The notes beneath the pieces are model-generated. The model saw nothing but the letters and a program-made list of their open reading frames with translations. It was not told the origin of the DNA and ran no database searches. 64,000 nucleotides of DNA, taken from assembly GCF_018224885.1 (NCBI RefSeq), contig NZ_JAGTXB010000024.1:1-64000 (forward strand), in the 5' to 3' direction. The position numbers and the translations under genes are program-made. Below, piece by piece: positions 60,251-64,000 of this stretch. Position 1 is the stretch's first letter, and each line of letters begins with the position of its first letter. This DNA comes from Chitinophaga hostae (lineage in GTDB: Bacteria > Bacteroidota > Bacteroidia > Chitinophagales > Chitinophagaceae).

Positions 60251-62875
60251 TCAGGGCTGCATTACTTTACTTAAGGCGGAAGGCAATTGTATCAGGTCAA
60301 AATCATGATCGTATACCAGGTATTTATTGGTCCATTCGGTGGCATATTTTTCCTTGAACTCGCGTAATCCCTGGTAGTGGCGGAAGAAACGCAATTTTTC
60401 ATAGGCGTATTTCACCATTTTTTCCGCGGTATTTTGAGGCTGGATGATTCCCGACATCGGTACCATTCCCAGGTTCAGATAATGCAAATCCTTTTGCTGT
60501 GCATCCAGTATCAATGCAATGATGAGCGCATCCATAACGCCACCCGGCGCATCGACGCGTTTGCGGATAAGATCGTAGGTACATTCGCCCGGTGCGTAAT
60601 CAGGGATCATATTCAGGAAGGCTACTACCTGCCCTGCTGCATCGGTGACGGTTATAATATCCTGCCCACGGATACTGTCTGTATCAAACAGCCCCTGCGA
60701 AAAGGTCAGTTCTTTTACTTCGTATTGCTGCAGCCACTCATCACTCACTATTTTTAACTGCTGCAACATGGCCGGTGTTTGCGGAGCGTTATGATAGGTC
60801 GTTACATAACCTTTGCCGGCGAGACTGTTGAGACCGTTGCGCAATGATTTTTTGTCTTTGCCACTCAGTGTAAAATTGCGGATATCCATGATCGCTTCCT
60901 GGCCTATCAGCATCTTTTTCTTTTTAAGATGACTAAAATAATAGGTGCTGTCTTCATCTACCCTGTAAAAAGCGGGCCGCAGGCCCATCTTCCGGCATTG
61001 TTGTTCAAATTCTTCCAATAAGCGCAGTTTATTCTCCTCACTGCAAACCGGTTCTTCCAGCACAATTGCAAAACTGCCGGCTGCACGATAAGCAATAAAT
61101 CCTTCATATTGGTCGGATACATACAACAGTTTGTCCTGCCCGATTTTAAAATAATCCATCGGAGAGTCGCCATACTGACTCAGGTAAAACCGCGCTTTTT
61201 CAAGGCTGTTATTCGTTTGCTGGGTTACATGCAGATACGGGCGTATCACCGTATAAAAAAGAAAGGCCCATGCACTTACTCCCAGCACCCGGAGTGCCGA
61301 CATAAATTCTTTCCCAAAACGGGTAACAGGTTGCAGGCCATCATCTTCCAGCAACATAAAGCCGTGGAAGGCGTGACGTATGGATTGCTGCCAGGTAAAA
61401 TCGATCCCAAAATGCCGCACATTCAGGAAATAAAACCCGATGGTGCCAAAAATCAGCACCACAAAAAAAGTGGCCAATGCCGTTACTACCCCAATGTTCA
61501 CCAGTTGCGGATTACTTTTTACGCGGTATTGTTTCGAAGTAATCAACAATATTATGCTGGTGATCAGCGCCAGTGATGCTTCTTCATAATCCAGTGCTTT
61601 ACCGATATGACCCAATACCGACAGCAGGGACACCGACAGCGCTACTATCCAGGCGCTGCGTAACCCGCGGATCAGGAAAGTAGCGGTCACCAGCAGCACC
61701 AGTCCGAGGAATACCACCAGCAAATTGGTAGCGTGTATGGAGGTGCCGGGAATATAAGCCCGCAGCATATGCATGCGATTGGCGAGCGGCGGGGTGAGTA
61801 CGGAAAATATATTTACCATACCCAGCAAAAAAATCAGGATGGGGGGCAATAACCGGAGTACCAGGTCACGGCCTTTTAATGCAAAGGCAAACATGCCGGC
61901 GATCAGCGGCAGCCAGAATTCAAACAAGCGGAATAACAAGGTAATTTCCAGCGCTTCCAGCGTGCTGAATCCGTAGTTGCTGAGGATGTATGCCAGGGAT
62001 AATTCTATGGCGCCAAGTCCGCGGAGGAACGGAGAAATGATCAGGAAGATGGTAGCCACAATATAGCCTACACACGCCGCTTCCAGCGAAGGAGTAACGC
62101 CTACGGCCAGCATACTCAGGTATAAGTGGGCTACCCCTGCTACTTCGATCAGCACAGATGCCAGTACGGTATTCATGAATGCCGGTACCGACAACTGAAA
62201 GGTGAATATTTCATCTACCTGGTGTGCGGCGCCCGGAAAATATTTAACAAGTAACTGGTAGGCTTTCCCTTTGTTTTGCATAGAACGCACCAGCCATACC
62301 ACGGCCAGCAGCAGCAGGCAAATAGCGGTCAATCCCCATACAGCATCTTTCATGGTGGCGGCATGGAACATCGCATAGGCAACTACCGGGATACCCACCA
62401 GGAAAACGGATAGTATGCCCACAAAGCCATAGATGCCGGAAGCCTGGTGTATTTGCTGCTTATGTAATTGGGTGCGTCGTAAGCTCTGCGGTAAATAGGC
62501 GAGTGAGCTGATACCGCCGGCCGGTAAAAAAACGGAGAGAAGATTACGTTTAAGAAACAGCTCCGTACTTTTCATCATATCCAGCCTGGCGCTTACTGCC
62601 CGGAAACTGAATACATACATGCCTGCCTGCAATAAAATGTAGCCAATGGTAATGGCTACGCCCATCACTACCCAACCTCTGTCGGCTTTTTCAATGGCAG
62701 GGATGAGGGAATATAATTCATGTCGCTGTGAGCGGAAAAAGTAAATGGCCAGTAATATAAACAATACCGCAAGCAGCTCTTTCAGATGGAGCTTGCGTAG
62801 GAATGCTGCAGTAAAAAATTTCTTCTTCAAAGGATTACAGGTTTCGTTTTGTCTGATGTTCGCACTAACCTGCAA
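60251..62875 (-). CDS. mprF: MprF: lysylphosphatidylglycerol synthase/flippase
   Basis: An 874-residue membrane protein. The first 530 residues form some 14 hydrophobic helices, including the flippase region. A cytoplasmic C-terminal aminoacyl-phosphatidylglycerol synthase domain follows (about 545-874; FYLSQYGDSPMDYFKIGQDKLLYVSD, GSFAIVLEEPVC, and the ending KFKEKYATEWTNKYLVYD). It transfers lysine (or another amino acid) from tRNA to phosphatidylglycerol and exposes the product on the outer leaflet, reducing negative charge and susceptibility to cationic peptides. The next downstream gene is VirJ-like, of a family known to act on such lipids. Confidence 0.92.
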   Translation of the reverse strand: MQVSANIRQNETCNPLKKKFFTAAFLRKLHLKELLAVLFILLAIYFFRSQRHELYSLIPAIEKADRGWVVMGVAITIGYILLQAGMYVFSFRAVSARLDMMKSTELFLKRNLLSVFLPAGGISSLAYLPQSLRRTQLHKQQIHQASGIYGFVGILSVFLVGIPVVAYAMFHAATMKDAVWGLTAICLLLLAVVWLVRSMQNKGKAYQLLVKYFPGAAHQVDEIFTFQLSVPAFMNTVLASVLIEVAGVAHLYLSMLAVGVTPSLEAACVGYIVATIFLIISPFLRGLGAIELSLAYILSNYGFSTLEALEITLLFRLFEFWLPLIAGMFAFALKGRDLVLRLLPPILIFLLGMVNIFSVLTPPLANRMHMLRAYIPGTSIHATNLLVVFLGLVLLVTATFLIRGLRSAWIVALSVSLLSVLGHIGKALDYEEASLALITSIILLITSKQYRVKSNPQLVNIGVVTALATFFVVLIFGTIGFYFLNVRHFGIDFTWQQSIRHAFHGFMLLEDDGLQPVTRFGKEFMSALRVLGVSAWAFLFYTVIRPYLHVTQQTNNSLEKARFYLSQYGDSPMDYFKIGQDKLLYVSDQYEGFIAYRAAGSFAIVLEEPVCSEENKLRLLEEFEQQCRKMGLRPAFYRVDEDSTYYFSHLKKKKMLIGQEAIMDIRNFTLSGKDKKSLRNGLNSLAGKGYVTTYHNAPQTPAMLQQLKIVSDEWLQQYEVKELTFSQGLFDTDSIRGQDIITVTDAAGQVVAFLNMIPDYAPGECTYDLIRKRVDAPGGVMDALIIALILDAQQKDLHYLNLGMVPMSGIIQPQNTAEKMVKYAYEKLRFFRHYQGLREFKEKYATEWTNKYLVYDHDFDLIQLPSALSKVMQP

Positions 62876-62984
62876 GTTATGCTAACTTTTAGATCAATCC
62901 CGTAACTGTACGCAGTTTAAGCGGATTTTAATGTAAAGGATACAACCGGCGTTCTTCCATCAGCAGGTGACCTGGTATATACAA

Positions 62985-63013
62985 AATATCCCGGCGAAAC
63001 CCGCCGGGATATT
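62985..63013 (-). terminator. Intrinsic terminator of the universal stress protein gene
   Basis: A perfect 12-bp stem AATATCCCGGCG / CGCCGGGATATT with loop AAACC, followed on the minus strand by TTTTGTATATACC. It lies 56 bp after the Usp stop codon. Confidence 0.78.
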
Positions 63014-63069
63014 GCAGCACACAGCGCTGCCGGTGTTGTGTTTTATTGATTGTTGAGTGTTGGTCTGAC

Positions 63070-63510
63070 CTAGTGTTCCTGCTGGTTATAGGGTACTACC
63101 AGCACAGGAATACGGGAGTGACGGATAATATATTCAGCGTTGCTGCCCAGTAACATATGATCCAACCCGGTGCGGCCATGGGTGCCTACTACCAGCATGG
63201 TGAAGTTACCATTGTGTGCCTGCTCCAGCGTTTCATTCTTTGGGTTGCCGGTGCCCACTACGATGCTGATATTATTATTGCCGGAATACAGCTGTTTGTA
63301 GGCTTCCAGTCTTTCTTCTACCTCGCGTATGCGTGCCGGGATATCATCAACAACTACGGGTCCTCCCTCCGGTAAACCGATACCGATCCCTAATTCAACC
63401 ACAGAAAAAAGGGTGACGGAGGCGTCCATTTTATTGGCGAGTTCTATGCCTGTCCTGATCAGGGTCTCTGAAAAGTTGCCCAGATCTACTGCGATCATGA
63501 TGTCTGACAT
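63070..63510 (-). CDS. Universal stress protein (UspA family)
   Basis: A 146-residue single-domain Usp protein with the nucleotide-binding motif GTHGRTGLDHMLLGSNAEYIIRHSRIPVLVVP near the C-terminus (G-2x-G-9x-G-S pattern). It is therefore likely an ATP-binding type. The N-terminal IMIAVDLGNFSE is typical. It is a stress-responsive cytoplasmic protein of unknown direct activity. It is adjacent to the TetR gene on the same strand. Confidence 0.9.
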   Translation of the reverse strand: MSDIMIAVDLGNFSETLIRTGIELANKMDASVTLFSVVELGIGIGLPEGGPVVVDDIPARIREVEERLEAYKQLYSGNNNISIVVGTGNPKNETLEQAHNGNFTMLVVGTHGRTGLDHMLLGSNAEYIIRHSRIPVLVVPYNQQEH

Positions 63511-63550
63511 ATACAGATGTATTTATTGTGAACAATTATTCATTTATGCC

Positions 63551-64000
63551 TTATGCTTTCAGTGCATCCCAGCAGAGGTCGAAAGTGGTATTCACCCGGC
63601 TCCTGTTTAGTGTAATGCCGCTGTAATGTGTTTGTTTTACGAGTTCATTCATGGTTCCGATCATGAACGTGATCAGCAAACCGGTATCTATGTTCTTGAT
63701 AAGTTGTTCCTTCTTGCCTCTTTCTATCAGCTGATAAAAGGGAGCAGACAGCTGCTGGGCCTTTTCGCGGGTATCGGCAGTAATAAAAGGCGAATGATAA
63801 CATTGCTCCATGAACACACTTTCTTCGAAGTTCTGCAGTTTATACCGCAGGATATTCAGCCAGATATGTCTGAATCCTGGTTTAAATGGCGTATGCGGCT
63901 GATATCCCTTAAAGGATACCTGTACAGAACTCTCCCTGCAGGCGGCAAACAAGGCATTGATCAGCTCATCCTTACTGGTAAAGTAAACATAGAGTGTGCC
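63551..64000 (-). CDS. TetR/AcrR-family transcriptional regulator (5' end beyond window)
   Basis: The reading frame continues to the last base of the window without a start codon. The upstream codons read GTLYVYFTSKDELINALF, the end of the TetR recognition helix and the following helix. The recorded part is the C-terminal ligand-binding domain (about 133 residues: HSPFITADTREKAQQLSAPFYQLIERGKKEQL and MIGTMNELVKQTHYSG). The missing N-terminus carries the start of the DNA-binding domain. Its ligand is unknown; the adjacent Usp gene may be a target by position. Confidence 0.85.
   Translation of the reverse strand, partial: GTLYVYFTSKDELINALFAACRESSVQVSFKGYQPHTPFKPGFRHIWLNILRYKLQNFEESVFMEQCYHSPFITADTREKAQQLSAPFYQLIERGKKEQLIKNIDTGLLITFMIGTMNELVKQTHYSGITLNRSRVNTTFDLCWDALKA

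Overview
The window reads as a chromosomal segment of a Bacteroidota bacterium, most likely Chitinophagaceae and plausibly Chitinophaga. The evidence is a SusC/SusD pair, an outer-membrane beta-barrel receptor of the Bacteroidota type, AraC regulators with a seven-helix membrane half, a LytTR regulator, a GH20 hexosaminidase, a DUF5916 protein, many Bacteroidota-type lipoproteins, and promoters matching TTTG-N19-TAnnTTTG. Genes face both ways in short operons. I found no rRNA, tRNA, CRISPR array, transposase or phage gene.

Layout. 0-9 kb: outer-membrane receptor, AraC regulator, aldo/keto reductase, a small membrane protein, a secreted endonuclease/phosphatase-fold enzyme, TPR protein, lipoprotein and a DUF5710 protein. 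9.3-16.7 kb: a coherent cluster of a TPR-CHAT protease-like protein, a PKD surface protein and a lipoprotein, divergent from an ECF sigma factor and its likely anti-sigma factor, which carries a periplasmic TPR tail. 16.7-21.9 kb: a VOC protein, secreted unknowns, a TPM-domain protein and a DUF6515-like protein. 21.85-23.6 kb: a gene-free 1.75 kb stretch with an array of at least seven related stem-loops. 23.6-28.8 kb: aldo/keto reductase, DJ-1/PfpI protein, desaturase, LpxL-like acyltransferase, amidase, small secreted protein. 28.9-35.1 kb: SusC, SusD and a GH88/105-type hydrolase. 35.3-39.1 kb: lipoprotein, atypical SDR, DUF5009-type acyltransferase, YitT protein. 39.26-40.25 kb: a promoter-to-terminator unit without a convincing ORF. 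40.3-49 kb: TonB, phosphoenolpyruvate carboxylase, the oxidative pentose phosphate operon gnd-zwf-pgl, amidohydrolase. 49-58.2 kb: glutamate-synthase-like FMN protein, GH20, DUF5916 protein, thioredoxin-fold protein, small HTH protein. 58.7-64 kb: LytTR regulator, VirJ-like hydrolase, MprF, universal stress protein and a TetR regulator cut by the window end.

Repeats are the most unusual aspect. Six copies of a 180-230 bp near-perfect palindrome (about 17.2, 33.7, 36.8, 39.1, 48.9 and 53.7 kb) lie between genes, five of them touching or within a few bases of a stop codon. Changes in one arm are matched by changes in the other. The asymmetric parts of the copies have switched arms independently. 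The stem-loop array at 22.8-23.5 kb is a separate family.

Three parts look like working units. The sigma/anti-sigma/TPR-CHAT cluster could be an envelope-signalling system. The SusCD-GH105 group is a minimal glycan uptake locus. The PPC plus gnd-zwf-pgl block supplies anaplerosis and NADPH. All functions are read from sequence motifs by eye; no similarity search was run.
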